DNA of 64,000 bases from Monilinia fructicola (GCA_008692225.1 VICG01000008.1:1065001-1129000); one strand, 5' to 3'; shown: positions 46,601 through 59,265, counted from the stretch's first letter. The notes: a model not told the origin generated them from the sequence alone. Made by a program: numbers and translations.

Positions 46601-47150
46601 TACATACAACTACGGAGTACATATATTACTGATCCACCAAAGCATAACCAAGTTTTTGCACTTATGCGGAGCCGAACATATGCCAGATTGTGAGATCCTA
46701 TTAACCTTTACCCCTTCATCATAACCCATCAACCGATCAACCGATCACAATCGATAAGCGTCATATTACACTTCGTTCCCCTCCTTTTCCCTTTCCTTTC
46801 AACTCTTTCCTTTAGTTAGCTCGGCTTCTTCGGAGAGGGCTAGATAATAAATATACTAGGTATGCTATTCAATAAAGAACCCATTCCTATATATCCTTGA
46901 TTCATTGCATGACAAAGGTATTGTTGTTGTTCCTTATGCTCTATCTTTTTAATCATTTCCTTGACATCTACTGATATCTCTAAATATATCTTTGCTTTAT
47001 TTCATCTGATCCCCAAACCTATCTAATCGCAAGTAGATCCGTTGATAGGTTTTGAAACCTCGATGCTTTAGCTCATTTGTCCCAGTCCTCCATTTCCTTG
47101 AGTTTAAGATTCCCTTCTTTGTTCAACGCCGTACACGAAAGCGTTACAAC
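43628..47150. other. 3.5-kb gene-poor region
   Basis: No gene is recognised. Minus-strand frames at 44275-44685, 44426-44719 and 44682-44981 overlap each other and have no domain. Short interspersed motifs are frequent here: TACCTAGGTA at 44819-44828 and 45960-45969, and TACGGAGTA at 46263-46271, 46592-46600 and 46611-46619. The final stretch before 47151 is pyrimidine-rich and probably the VPS62 leader. Confidence 0.5.
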
Positions 47151-48770
47151 ATGGTTTCCTTACGAAGATTTATCTTGGGTATCGCCTTGATCTGCATGGC
47201 TTGGCTTGGAGCCACCTCGCTGCATCAATATCTCGATCCGAATACACATATATCAGAGGAAATGAGAGAGGACGCGCGCTGGATCGCAACATCAAAACAC
47301 GTTTTGGATAGGCAAGCATGTAAATGGCTTGGCCTCTGTGGACTTGCTCACTACCATCCGGACCCGGCTTGGAGAAGACGATTGAATAATAAGGTTGCAA
47401 GGGACCAGAAAGTAATGGCAGATGATGAGTTAGATGCAAATTGGGTTGAATGGGACGATGCCTACAAAAATGCACCAAAAATGCGCCCAGATGACTGGTA
47501 TGGTGATGATAGAGTGTTAAAAGAAGTTCCTCAATACGTACTTGACCACGCACCTCTCGTACACCTTTATTCGGGCGAGAAATTCTGGCCTGCGGACATT
47601 GAGGATCATTTGCGACATGTTACTCCTTATGAAAACCATACCTCGTTACACATGAATTCCTCCCAACATACGTTGCACAATTTACACTTGTTAAACGAAG
47701 GACGCAGAGGCCGAGTTTTATTCATGCAAAGTAAAGATGATGTTGAAGATAGGCCAAGGTGGCTTGGGAGTGCCTACAATAAGCCTATCCCATATGAAGA
47801 TGAAATCAAACATGAGGAGGATTGGGAAACAGTCGAAGAGGAAGAAGAGAAGGAGTTTATCGAAACCAAAGAAGATGGCCAAGAGGCCTGGGACGATGCG
47901 AGTAACGAAAATAGCATGAAGATCGCTGTGCCACTAGATGCATCTTTTCGCTCAAAATCACAAATCACAGGACAACGCCGACGTGACTTGAAGAAACGTG
48001 GAGATAGTTCCGGAAAACCAAATCAATCCGGATACTCTCCAGCTCCGGCGACATTGATCATCGTAGACAAAGGACATGGGATAGTTGACGCATTTTGGTT
48101 CTATTTCTATTCTTACAACCTTGGTACAACTGTTATGAAAATGCGATTTGGAAATCATGTTGGTGATTGGGAACATTCTCTCATTCGTTTCCACAATGGT
48201 GTACCCAAAGCTGTCTTCTTTTCTGCTCACTTTGGTGGATTGGGATATCACTACAAAGCCGTTGAAAAGGGTCAAGGTCCAGGAAGAGAAGGAAGACCAG
48301 TCATATATAGCGCCGTAGGCTCTCACGCAATGTATGCGACTCCGGGTACCCACCCATACGTTCTACCATTCAAACTCCTCGCGGATGTCACAGATAAGGG
48401 TCCAATATGGGATCCTGTTCTTAATTACCGAGCATATTTCTTCAACACATCGCTCACTCACAATGTCGATGCCAGATTTGCTACCTCCAACTTTCCAGTT
48501 CAGACAATGGCTGATTCTTTTCAACCCGCGGCTCAAAATCCTGATGCGCCGACCGGTTGGTTTTGGTTCAATGGACATTGGGGTGATAAATTCTACGAAT
48601 TATCAGATTGGAGACAGTGGAGATTTGTGGGCCAATATCATTATGTGAATGGACCTTTGGGACCCAAATTCAAGAATTTGGGCAGGAGTAGGGTTTGTCA
48701 GTCGGGAACCAGGTGTATATTGGTGGACAGTCTGGAGAAAGGGAAACATAGGAGTTGGGTTGGGAAGTGA
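47151..48770 (+). CDS. VPS62: Vps62-like protein (vacuolar protein sorting-associated 62)
   Basis: Intronless, 539 residues from the ATG at 47151. An in-frame extension upstream has no ATG and looks like leader. The N-terminus has a signal anchor, about residues 6-20 (FILGIALICMAWLGA), so the bulk should be lumenal or extracytoplasmic. The conserved Vps62 core includes YAPLVHLYSGEKFWPADIED-like APLVHLYSGEKFWPADI, GIVDAFWFYFYSYNLG, FGNHVGDWEHSLIRFHNG, YSAVGSHAMYATPGTHPY and FNGHWGDKFY. A Glu-rich insert lies around residues 220-250. Yeast Vps62 was found through vacuolar sorting screens; its biochemical activity is unknown. The HVGDWEH and GSHA motifs are reminiscent of a hydrolase-like site, which is inference only. 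Confidence 0.9.
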   Translation: MVSLRRFILGIALICMAWLGATSLHQYLDPNTHISEEMREDARWIATSKHVLDRQACKWLGLCGLAHYHPDPAWRRRLNNKVARDQKVMADDELDANWVEWDDAYKNAPKMRPDDWYGDDRVLKEVPQYVLDHAPLVHLYSGEKFWPADIEDHLRHVTPYENHTSLHMNSSQHTLHNLHLLNEGRRGRVLFMQSKDDVEDRPRWLGSAYNKPIPYEDEIKHEEDWETVEEEEEKEFIETKEDGQEAWDDASNENSMKIAVPLDASFRSKSQITGQRRRDLKKRGDSSGKPNQSGYSPAPATLIIVDKGHGIVDAFWFYFYSYNLGTTVMKMRFGNHVGDWEHSLIRFHNGVPKAVFFSAHFGGLGYHYKAVEKGQGPGREGRPVIYSAVGSHAMYATPGTHPYVLPFKLLADVTDKGPIWDPVLNYRAYFFNTSLTHNVDARFATSNFPVQTMADSFQPAAQNPDAPTGWFWFNGHWGDKFYELSDWRQWRFVGQYHYVNGPLGPKFKNLGRSRVCQSGTRCILVDSLEKGKHRSWVGK

Positions 48771-50555
48771 TGAGAAGGACTGAGTCGAGTGGAGCTGAGA
48801 TAGATTTGGATTTTATTTTCCTTTCTTACTTGAGAAAGTGAGCGCGAGACATTTAGACTGGGTATAGACGATAAATTACTTTCTTGTTTTTTTGGGACAT
48901 GGATGGCATTGGAGGAAGGTGTTTTTGGATTTGAATTTGAGGCGGATCATGATGAAGATGTTGATGATCGAGGAAAGCCATGGGAAGAGTAATGATGAAT
49001 GATTGGACAAATGGATTGGCATGGTGGCATATTGACTATGGGAGTGGACTGGCTAGGTTGAATGAGGTGATGCAACGAATTATGGATGGTGCTCACTTCG
49101 CAGAAGCAGGAGATGAGCGGCGTAGATTCACATCTGGAATGCATATAAGGCATTTTGTGGAGTTTATTTGTGATGGATGGGATCTAGATATCTATACCAT
49201 GTACGTAAATTTGATTCTTTAAATATAGATTATTTTGTAAATTTCTACTTGCATTCTCCATCCTTTGAGGACACAACGTGAGCCACGGTCATCATGAATA
49301 CACATAGAATATGCATGGCCAAGGCTGGAATAGAATGATAAGTAGGGGTGATAGCGAAGGCTGGAGGAGATGTAGAATTTCGCAGTGCGTGAAGAATGGA
49401 AGTAGAAAGATGGAATAGAAAGAATTCGGAAAAGAGGTATCGTACCTGTGAAGGGGGGTGGGAAGCACATGTGGTAGAACTTATGATTGAAGTTCAGAAA
49501 GAGCATCAGTGTGGCTGAATGCGGCACATATACGCCTCGCTGTCTACCTAAGCGCCTGGCTATTTGCCAAAACACCTTCCCATTCTTTTTTGATGATGTA
49601 CTCTCAAGGCACGGAATGAGACATCCATTCATTGGCCACGAAGGCCATATGGCCTATAAGCAACTATCCCCCCTTTGTCCCCCCCTTTTCGACAAATTGC
49701 ATGACAGTGATTCCATTGAAGTAAGCAAGTGATTTCTTCACCTATCGTTCGAACTTCAATACTGCCATTGAGAAACATTACCCCTGTTGTTATGCGAGTT
49801 ATCACCAACATCTTCAGCCGTTCTTTTGCGGCTTAGGCTTCAGATTTCTGGAGATCTTGGGTTGCGATGCTGCATAATAGACTGGTATTTTTATTGTTGT
49901 TCATGATGATGTAGTATTCTATTGTGGTGCGTTGCGTCGTTTGTTTGCACGCCTTGATCTAGAGAGATGCATTGGAAGGGTGGCACAGATTGTATTGTTT
50001 ATTCGGGATTTATAATCTAAGAATTTGCGTTTGCGGAATACCTATCAAGCTCTGATTCTTTTTTAATTGATCCGCGCGGAAGTTTATGGCGATCCCTATC
50101 AAGTTTCTACCTCTTTTCTGTTTGCAAGCCAGTAGTAATGTTGCGGTTGATCCCCTGTCTTTGAAAAGCTGCATGTAGCCGTCAACGCGATTGGCCGTAT
50201 CATATTGTAGGCCTCAAAATTAAAAAAGCTCAAGGCGACGTGGATGCCCAAACCTTTATGCCTGCATCTCATTGACGGAGGGTTGCAGCAACATGCATGT
50301 ACTGCATAAATCAGCCTTTCCGCAGCATGGTTATGAGTAGCTGTTTGAACGGGCTTCGTTGGAGGGGATGAGAATCGTGAGGCAAGAGATAAAGTTACAA
50401 ATACCTCCATTTTTCCTTAAATCATGATCAGCATCGTCTTTCTTTACATTTGAATCAGATTTATATCTTCGATATCAAGACTTATATATTTCACAAACAC
50501 AATCAGGCAAGGAAATAGCACCACACAACAAAGAACATATTTACACCCAAGCAGG
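48771..50555. other. 1.8-kb spacer, no gene seen
   Basis: Contains the VPS62 3' end and the dynamin promoter. Short open frames on both strands (for example 49219-49632 minus) have no domain. A GGCCATATGGCC palindrome is at about 49643-49654. Confidence 0.55.
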
Positions 50556-52964
50556 ATGTCTTCTTCTCGCGGATCGTCCATCGATCGAGGCGATGAGAAC
50601 TTTCATGACAGTCCAATCACTCCACAAACTCCAGTCAACGACGAGGAGTTCAAAGTTACATCTTCACTGGAGGACCTCCAAACAGGTCAGCAACGACGGG
50701 TCCTCGATACAGTAGCCCAATTGAGGAACTGCGGTCTTGAAGGAGTTTTACCACTACCACAACTAGTTGTTTGTGGAGATCAATCGGCAGGCAAAAGTGA
50801 GTTCAACAATCTCCTTTGTTCTTTATTCAAGGTCCTATATCCCGCTGTTTCTGTGCGCAAAGAATTTATTTGAAGTATTGGATGTTTCCATAGATGCACT
50901 AACTCAAATACCGTAGGCTCCGTCCTCGAAGCATTAACCGAGATCCCCTTTCCAAGGAACGACAATCTCTGCACACGTTTTGCAACGGAGATTAGTCTCC
51001 GTCGAGATAACGAAAGTTCTATCAGGGTCAAAGTCATTCCTGATGATTCTCGGCCAGCTGTAGAGCAAGCCAGAATCCGTGCCTTCGTACAGACAATCAC
51101 AAATTTTGACGAGCTACCTAGAATCACAAACATGGCCATGGATGCTATGGGTATTAAATCCAACAAAGAGCCAGGTTCATCATCGCCAGCATTTGCAAGG
51201 GATGTCCTGAGTATTGAGATATGCGGCCCAACTCGTCCACAGTTGACGTTGGTTGATCTTCCGGGCTTGATTGCTTCCGACACAGAAGAAGCCACGGTTA
51301 CCGACGTTGAAATGGTTGCTAAAATTACAGAACATTACATAAAGCAACCTCGAACGATATGTCTTGCTGTCATCTCCGCAAAGAATGACATTGCAAACCA
51401 AGGAATCTTGACGCGAGTCAGGGCACACGATCCAAATGGAGATCGTACACTGGGAATTATCACGAAACCAGACACTCTTGATGCAGGGTCTGGCAGTGAA
51501 AAAGCTTTTATTCGGCTTGCCAAAAACGAAAATGTGAGGTTCAAGCTTGGTTGGCATGTTGTCAGGAATAGAAAGTTCACGGAGACACACTTTAACCTGA
51601 TGGAACGCAACATGAAAGAAATTTCCTGGTTCCAAGAATCCAACTTCAGGGTGCTACCGAAGCAATCGGTAGGAATCGAACAATTACGCATCCGCTTGAG
51701 CATTCTTCTGTTCGAGCACATCCAGAAAGAACTTCCTAATCTCCGTCGGGAGCTCGAAAAGGGACTTTCAGTGTCACAAGACCAACTCAAAAAGCTTGGT
51801 GATGCTAGGTCAACAAATGAAGAATGTAAAGCATACCTTGTACAACTTAGTGCTGACTTTGAAAAACTCTGCAAAGCATCCGTCGACGGTCATTATGAAG
51901 GTTCCTATTTTCGAGGTCAAGCAGTTGCTAAATATGGCATTGATTCGCGTCGAACTCGAGCTGTCGTGCAAGTAATGAACAAACGCTTCTCAGACAATCT
52001 ACGTCTAAAAGGTCACAAATACCAAGTTAATGTGTCTGAAGATGACGCGTTGGATAGAGGTATAGATGGTACAGAAGATGTGGAAGGAGACCCACGAAAC
52101 GACATCGATGATCCGGTTGAATTCACAAAAAAGGAGGCATTCGATTGGGTCAACAAAGCGTTGAAGGAATGCCGTGGTATGGAAGTTTATGGAACCTACA
52201 ACCCGACATTGATTTCACAACTCTTCTGGGAACAGTCTGAAAAGTGGGAAGCATTAGCTTCTATCCATATGGAAGATGTTTCTGATGTTTGTACGAATTT
52301 CCTTAAAGAATTGCTGCACGAGAAGGTACCAAAAGATGTCGAATCCCGCTTGTGGTTGTATTTCGAGGAAAAATTGAAGATTCGGCATCAAGCTGCAGCT
52401 CGAGAACTAGGATTGTTAGTTGAGGATCTTGCCCAGCATCCAATCAATTACAACCACTACTTCACGGACACCATTCACAAGCGTCGTGAAGATAGGCAGA
52501 AAGCAGCGATGGAGAAAGCTTTTTCAGAGGCGACTATGTATCAGGACACTGATCCTAGTGTCTTGTATTCGAGTTACAGTAAGACTACCCAAAAAGATAT
52601 GGATGGGTTTTCTTGTGAAGAAGCCCTCGATAACCTCTTCGCAATCTATAAGGTACGTAGAAGATTCCCTGGTCAGATATGAATGTTTAAGCAAACATTT
52701 TACTAATATGCAAAACGCCAGGTACTTCAAAAAGTCTTTGTTGCAAATGTCACTACTCAAGTGATTGAACGTCACATAGTACGTGGCTTAGAAAATATCT
52801 TCAATCCAGTCGCTGTACACAGTCTTACTTCGGAGCAAGCTGAAGCTATTGCGAGCGAGCCTACACATTCAAAGCACGAAAGAGAGTTTCATCAAGACCG
52901 AATAAATAAGCTTGAAGACGGGAAGCGGATTTTCAGAGCCATGATGGGCGGTGCTGCTTTTTGA
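50556..52964 (+). CDS. Dynamin-superfamily GTPase (Mx/Vps1-like accessory dynamin)
   Basis: Large GTPase; exons 50556-50796, 50917-52652 and 52722-52964 give 739 residues. GTP-binding motifs are complete: G1 GDQSAGKSSV (residues 74-83, split by the first intron), G2 in LCTRFATEI, G3 DLPGL and G4 TKPD. The middle/stalk domain follows, with GSYFRG and GTYNPTLISQLFWEQSEKW. A GTPase effector domain with VLQKVFVANVTTQVIERHIV closes the protein and ends KLEDGKRIFRAMMGG. No PH domain or proline-rich tail, so it is of the Vps1/Mx accessory type common in filamentous fungi rather than an endocytic dynamin. Membrane-remodelling function is inferred. Introns are 120 and 69 nt. A decayed relative lies 3 kb downstream. 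Confidence 0.93.
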
Positions 52965-54839
52965 ATTGTTTCGCTCAGTAGTAAAAGATGACGGTATGTT
53001 TAGATACCACACGCGGGGATTGAAGTATTTCGGTGATCAAAGGGGGGCGGGGGCTGGCGGCAAACTGATTCAAGTGATAGCTTTCAGAATGTTATTTTCT
53101 TCTAAATTATGACTTGGTTTCTATAAGTCCAGTGTGATATCGCTATCCATGGGAAAGGCTATCGCAGGATATGACCACCAAACCAACACTTTAACTTCCT
53201 GCATCAATCATCCGAATTGTTTCTGCATTAATCAACGATCATGGTAATATAGCATTTCGATTGGTAGAACTCGTTACAAAGAGAAATCCAGTTGGGGAGT
53301 TTTTTCTAGTTGATTATATTCTTTCCTTGAAGATGGATGCGTCAGAAATTTTTGAGTAGGCGAACCCTCCCAGTGATAAATTTCCGATCAAATTCCAATG
53401 AGATATGATTTCCTTTGCTTGATTTTCATCCTAATATCCATATCTCCTTTACTTTGACGACTGTTAAAATAGATCTCTATATACCCTGAAGTTGCATGCG
53501 GATTATCCGTCTGCATCATGGGTCAAATCTTGACGAGAAGGCTCATCATATAACGAGAGCCGAGATGATATCAAGGAACCTGCTAGAGCTAGAATGAGGA
53601 TTTGATAAAACGGGGTGACAATTATTGTTGATATAAAACTTGGTAACATCGAAAGCAATGGAAACATGTGATGTGGATCCGGCAGTCTAAATTATATGGC
53701 GGTTGTGTCGCAACCTTGGTCTGTGTAGTGTTTAGAGCGCCCTCTAAGTCGAAGGTTGTTGAGCCAAGCTCGCTAATTCACAATCTAATCCTTGGATAGG
53801 CGTGGTGTCGAGGCTCCCTGATGCGTTCTTTCATGATGATATCCGCTTGCAATATATTGGTTATACGAGGGCTGATAGTCGAGTCGGTGAGGTTTGCATG
53901 GTGGAAGAAATTGAGAGGAGGATGGTCATTTACTTTAGCTTGGAGAAAATACAAAAGACGACGTTGGATGCAGGAAAGATATAGTAATTTAACTTCTGTT
54001 TGTCTTGAATGAGATAAAGCCATAGTAGTTTCGAGGCTGAGCCAAGTTTTACTAGAGCTCATTAACGTATTGGCAACGCTGTGGTGACGACTCGTCGCTA
54101 GCAAGAGTAGTGGTAGATGTACCATGGAGCATATTCTATGGATTGCTTCTGGTGGAAACAAAAGGTAACATAATGTTATCAACCACATCATCCTCAATGA
54201 TTATAGTTGTGACGTTGTAATTGCTGATTTGTGCCAGAGCGCCACTGCCGCAACCATCTTGGCTGCCAAGCAGCTGAGTGTGCCTAGATGAATCCTGATT
54301 TTACTACTCGGCTTGAGAGTACTTGGATAATAGCCCGTTGTGGCAGCGGTTCCTTCAGCACCAACTAAGTTGGATGTCTTGTTGATGAGAAGCACGCGTG
54401 GTGTGATGTCTGCAAGCCATATCTTGGATTATGCAATATTAGAATGGGAGGCGGCTACAGCAAAGCCTGCACCGAGTCTCCTGACTCTGAGACCGTTGTG
54501 ACTATATTGACGAAAGATGCGAGTGCTATGGCCATCAATGGTGTAAGAAATTTGGAAGGATTCAACATCTCAATTCAAGATAACTCAAGTGATATTGGAA
54601 ACACATAAGTTTTCTCTGATGCTAAGATCGGAATGAGAGTCATGCTCTTTTTAGATTATCCTGCTTCGTCGCTGGGAACATAAAAGGGCACTTACCACAT
54701 CCGTATGTGAAAGACCATGAGTATTCATATATTCGCAACATGCTGATCATCAAACGAACTTTGAAATTTCATGCTTTGTCCTTTTGGGAAAGCGACAGTA
54801 TTCATTGGAAGTGCCACTTGCAATTGTCTGAAGGAAAGG

Positions 54840-54863
54840 TGCCAAGAGAAAATTCTCTTGGCA
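54840..54863. repeat. Inverted repeat with 11-bp arms
   Basis: TGCCAAGAGAA and its exact reverse complement separated by AA. Could form a hairpin or act as a dimeric protein site; no flanking target duplication was identified. Confidence 0.8.
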
Positions 54864-56045
54864 GAGCAATTCTCCACCCATTTCAGGAAATCACATAAAA
54901 CGATATGATCTCTTGTGGATCGGTATTTCTCTGAATTAAGTCTAATAGAGACAGGAGATAAGCGACGAACATTAGGGGTTGGATTTTGAAACATTGTGGG
55001 GTGAACATTCTTTTTTGATACCGGGCATTTGGTAACCTGTGATTAAAATTGAACTTTTGGAAAAGGTTTCGTGGTAGTTGGGAATTTCAAAATTTACCAT
55101 CTTAATTGCCATTAAAGGCTTTGATGCTCTTATTTCCCTAGCTGCATACAGCACATAAATAAACCTTACCAATTCAAGGGCATGATAGAGCCCTAGACGA
55201 TGGAAAAAATGCGGTCTGCTATTTCGAGCAGGCTGTCACGGATCACCCATCAGCACACGAGCAACCTCCTGTAAAACAAACGTCATGTCCGAAAATGATC
55301 TGCCTTGCATATAACTTTATCCCAATAGAACTAGAGCCTGTTTTGGCAAATGTAGGGACAACAAAGGAAGGCTTAATCATTTAAGCTTGCCGCCTCCCAA
55401 CGTGGCCACGGCTTGACAACATCAGTACCGAGCCTCGACATCTAAGGTTAATGGAATACAACTTCGGATTAGAACATTGCGCTCCAATGATCGTCAATAG
55501 CACTCACTCAACCCGAGAAAAAAACCTAGGCATTGGTGACCGCAGCCTGCATTGGATTTTGAGCCGTTTCGAAATAAACTGCGAATGTGCAAGTTTTACG
55601 TTCTGAGCGAATCATTCTGAGAGATGATTCCCAAAACTGTCGAGCCATGTTGATGGTTGCGCATTGAGGGCAAGTGAATGTAATTGAAACATTGTTGCAA
55701 TTCTCAAGTTGGTGTTAAATTGATTGCACTTGATGCGAGCCATTCAATAAATCTTGAGCATCGTGCCGATGCTAAAATACGAATATCAAGAGAACATGGA
55801 TCTTGACAAATGTAATGAGGATCATTCTGCCAGAGTTGTGATCATAGGGGACGCTGCTTGATTTCGTCGCATAGGCTCGAAAGCCTCGCGAAGAGCGCGA
55901 AGATAGGTATGAAACTAATCATATTGTATGTGTAGAATTCTTTGCATTGTATTTCTTGGCGATCTATGAAGTTTCTTCGCACCCAGGTGCGTTCACCAAA
56001 TATTGACTGATTATAAACCACGTAGATTCGCTAGAAACTCACTGA

Positions 56046-56243
56046 GCACATGCCTGTTTTCTGCAACTTGGAACAAATTTTCGATCTATTTATGGAAATA
56101 AGATATCCAATAAAGAGGTGGAGGCTATTTCTAGTGAACTAACGAAAGCCAGACAGGAGAGAGCAAACCTGGAGGACCAGATCGAGAAAGATAGGGAATG
56201 TAAACGGATCTTTGAAATGATTATGAATGTTACCGTGCTCTAA
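56046..56243 (+). pseudogene. Relic of a dynamin GTPase-effector domain
   Basis: A 65-codon frame without a start codon ends at TAA 56241-56243. About 41 codons (56109-56231) align without gaps to the C-terminus of the intact dynamin at 50556-52964. EVEAISSEL stands against QAEAIASEP, and ECKRIFEMIM against DGKRIFRAMM, with roughly 16 of 41 identities by eye. No GTPase or stalk motifs were found upstream, so this looks like the surviving 3' end of a decayed second dynamin gene. A small independent gene is possible but less likely. Confidence 0.6.
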
Positions 56244-57551
56244 TGTTTTTTTATATAAATATGACAAAAATGCGAAGTGCGGCGGGGTGAATCTGTTCTT
56301 TCATCGGGGCTGTAACATGGGTCTCGATGAGTCTGTAGTCAACGCGGGTCTGGTTGATACGGAGTACATACAGTACAGTAAGTATGGTTCAAGAACGATG
56401 CCGGTAAACGCCGTCATGCAGTATACCCACGAATTTTTTTCCGTCCTTGGAATCAGAACTAGTGATAGTTCTAGTTTTGGCGAATGGTATTGTATCTATT
56501 TACGTCTCGTTAGTGACAGCATGTGTGTCTTCGTCGCAGGGTTAGGGTTTAGCTGACAAGACTACGGCGACACCGGACTATCTTGGATAACCACCCGCAA
56601 GACAATTTAGGGCTTTTACAATGTTCAGACGAAGGCTAGGAGTAAGCCGAGAAATTGCCGATCGTCTTTTGTTGCTTTATATCTAGTAGATCTTAATCTT
56701 CTGGCGGGCATCATCATCTCCCAAGGAAAATCTGCTCCGTGTTATCAAAACCCATCCACTAATCTTATCTGATCAATTATCGATAAATTATTGATAAATT
56801 TATTGGAACTTAGCAAGACAATTAAGCATAGACGGTTATTCGGAAATGATTTGGCAACCATCTCTCTTAATGTACTTTCTCTTCTCTATGTTCAATTCCC
56901 ACCCAATTTTCTTCCAAAGTGCCATTTCAAACTCTTCACTACGTGGAGACAAGCTTCTCCGCTTGTTCAAGACCCCTGTTTTTTATTGCCCCGGCATCGC
57001 TTAGACTCCGCGGATCCAATCTTCCGATGGATATCTTTACCCACGTTTGCTTTTTGCATACTCCGTACAGTATATTGTTTTCGGTCCCGGAATCAATTAT
57101 CAAGTCATCAATTATTGGCTAGAGACCCTCTAGATCCTCAGTATAAGGCTGATAAGAAATGATTTCTTCACAAACTCGGACTAGTCGTTGGGAATTTTGC
57201 CGTTAGAACCGTCCATTTTCCTGTTTGGGTAGATTTCACAGTCTTTTCTATGCTGGCGTGCTTGCTGTGGATGCAAGATGCCACTGGAAGATCAGTGGAA
57301 GGATTTGTAACCCGTATATTCGTCATCGAGATGGTGTCTTATGTACATATCGTAAGTGGAGTAGTGATTTTTCTCGGGTACGTGAATGACTTGTTATTGA
57401 AGCGTCTTTCGCATCTTCCAGATGTATTTCCGACTTCTTGTTTATTCTTCTGTGGTTGGATCTCAGTGTTAGTGATTGTTTTTATTCTGAATTTGGAGAG
57501 AAATTCCTTGATTGCAGAGGATTCCAGTACCGAAGACAAGAAAAAGACAAG

Positions 57552-59265
57552 ATGCATCATTCGAATTTAGGGATGGCAATCCAGTGGAATACGTCTTCAC
57601 GGGATTTGGAGAAGGTGGAGAGAGAAAGTTGGTCCACAACCGACACTTCAATGCAGTATCATTTTGAAGAACCTACAGATTTTGAGACACCACCACAAAG
57701 TTCATGGTCTTCTAGACCGAATTCACGGACTAATATTCTTCCACGCTCTATCCTCCCTCAGAAAAAGTCCTCAATGTCGAATGAGATACCACAAGTTAGT
57801 ATATTAGTTGATTGGAACGGGGCCAATGATCCAGGGAATCCGCTGAATTGGTCGACGTCATATAAGAGCTGGATTACGTTTCTGATGGGTATGTTGGCGT
57901 TGAGTGCAAGTTTGGGAAGCAGTATTATTAGCCCGGCGGCGAACATAATTGCGGCGTATATTGGTGTTGAGAGAGAAGTCAGTGTTTTGAGTGTTAGTCT
58001 CTATATGTGAGTAGCAAGCTTTTAATCCTCTTTTGGTATGCTGAATATACTAATCTATTTCCAACATTAGATTAGGTTTTGCAGTTGGACCACTTTGCTG
58101 GGCGCCAATATCAGAGATATGGGGAAGAAGATGGGGTATGTTACCCGCAGTTTTTTGTTTGGGAATTTTCTCCATCGGAACGGCATCGAGTCAGAATGCG
58201 ACAGCACTCTTTTTGACGAGATTTTTTGGAGGTTTATTTGGATCTGCGCCCGTTTCGATTGTTTCTGCCGCATTGGGAGATATTTGGAGTCCGAAAGCTA
58301 GAGGGACGGCAGTCACGTTTTATGCCGTTGCAGTGGTAGGCGGGCCGACACTAGGACCATTGATTGGGAGCGCTTTGCTTGTGAATTCAAAAATGGGATG
58401 GAGATGGACCGAATATCTGGAAGCAATCTGGGTATTTACGATCCTAACGTTAAACTTCTTCTGTCTACCTGAAGTTTATACTCCCGTTCTCTTGAAAGAG
58501 AAAGCCGTCCATCTCCGCAGAGAAACCGGCAATAACGCATATTTTCATCCTCACGAAGCCATCAAAGTCGACGCCAAGACCATGATTACAAAACATTTCT
58601 CTCGGCCCATCCTAATGCTCACGACAGAACCAATAGTCACTTGCATAGCCTTTTACGCCTCCTTCGTTTACTCCCTCCTCTACCTTACCCTCGAAGTTTT
58701 CCCCATAGTCTTTTCCGAAAAACGCGGCTGGGGTCCTGTTGACTCTTCTATTCCTTTTCTTGGCCTCTTCATAGGCGTTCTTTTATCTATTGCAGTCAAT
58801 CTCGGCAATCAACCTCGTTATGCCAGGATTGTCGATGCAGCAGGTGGACGCCCAGTTCCAGAAGCTCGCCTCGCCCCCATGGCATTTGGAGGAGTTGTGT
58901 TCGCCATAGGATTGTTCTGGTTTGGATGGACAGCTGACCCAAGTATCCATTGGATTCTTCCAGTTCTGGCCGCGGTATTTATCGGGGCGGGGTTCAATAT
59001 TATTTTTCAGCAGTGCATTAATTTCTTGGTTGATACTTATGCATTGTATGCCGCGAGTGCGGTCAGTGCGAATACATTTTTGAGGAGTATCTTGGCTGCA
59101 GCATTTCCGCTTGTAGCAGGACCGATGTTTAGGGGGATGGGTGTGGGGCCGGCGATGAGTGTATTGGGTGGAGTGGCTACTGCGGCGATACCGGTGCCAT
59201 TTTTGTTTATGAAGTATGGAGTTGCTCTGAGGAGAAAGAGTAAATTTGCTCCCTCGAATGAATAG
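57552..59265 (+). CDS. Major facilitator superfamily drug:H+ antiporter-type transporter
   Basis: Exons 57552-58006 and 58071-59265 (64-nt intron, GTGAGT donor) give 549 residues. A cytosolic Ser-rich N-terminus is followed by DWNGANDPGNPLNWS, the typical pre-TM1 motif of fungal DHA1 transporters. Then comes TM1 (ITFLMGMLALSASLGSSIIS) and, across the splice, SLYILGFAVGPLCWAPISEI, with motif A GRRWG. Further motifs are LTRFFGGLFGSAPVSIVSA and GPTLGPLIGS (motif C region). About 12 helices can be counted. The ARIVDAAGGRPVPEARLAP loop is characteristic of Flr1/polyamine-type relatives. Plasma-membrane efflux of toxic compounds is the family role; the substrate is unknown. Start is uncertain: 57552 or the next in-frame ATG at 57573. 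Confidence 0.92.

Larger units (their letters stand above)
52965..57551. other. 4.6-kb AT-rich gene-poor region
   Basis: No intact gene is seen. It holds the dynamin relic (56046-56243), an 11-bp-arm inverted repeat (54840-54863), and two TACGGAGTA motifs (56358-56366; 57059-57067). An open frame of 106 codons at 57250-57570 overlaps the MFS start codon in another frame. Many stops in all frames suggest decay, possibly RIP mutation; this needs a dinucleotide-index calculation. Confidence 0.55.
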
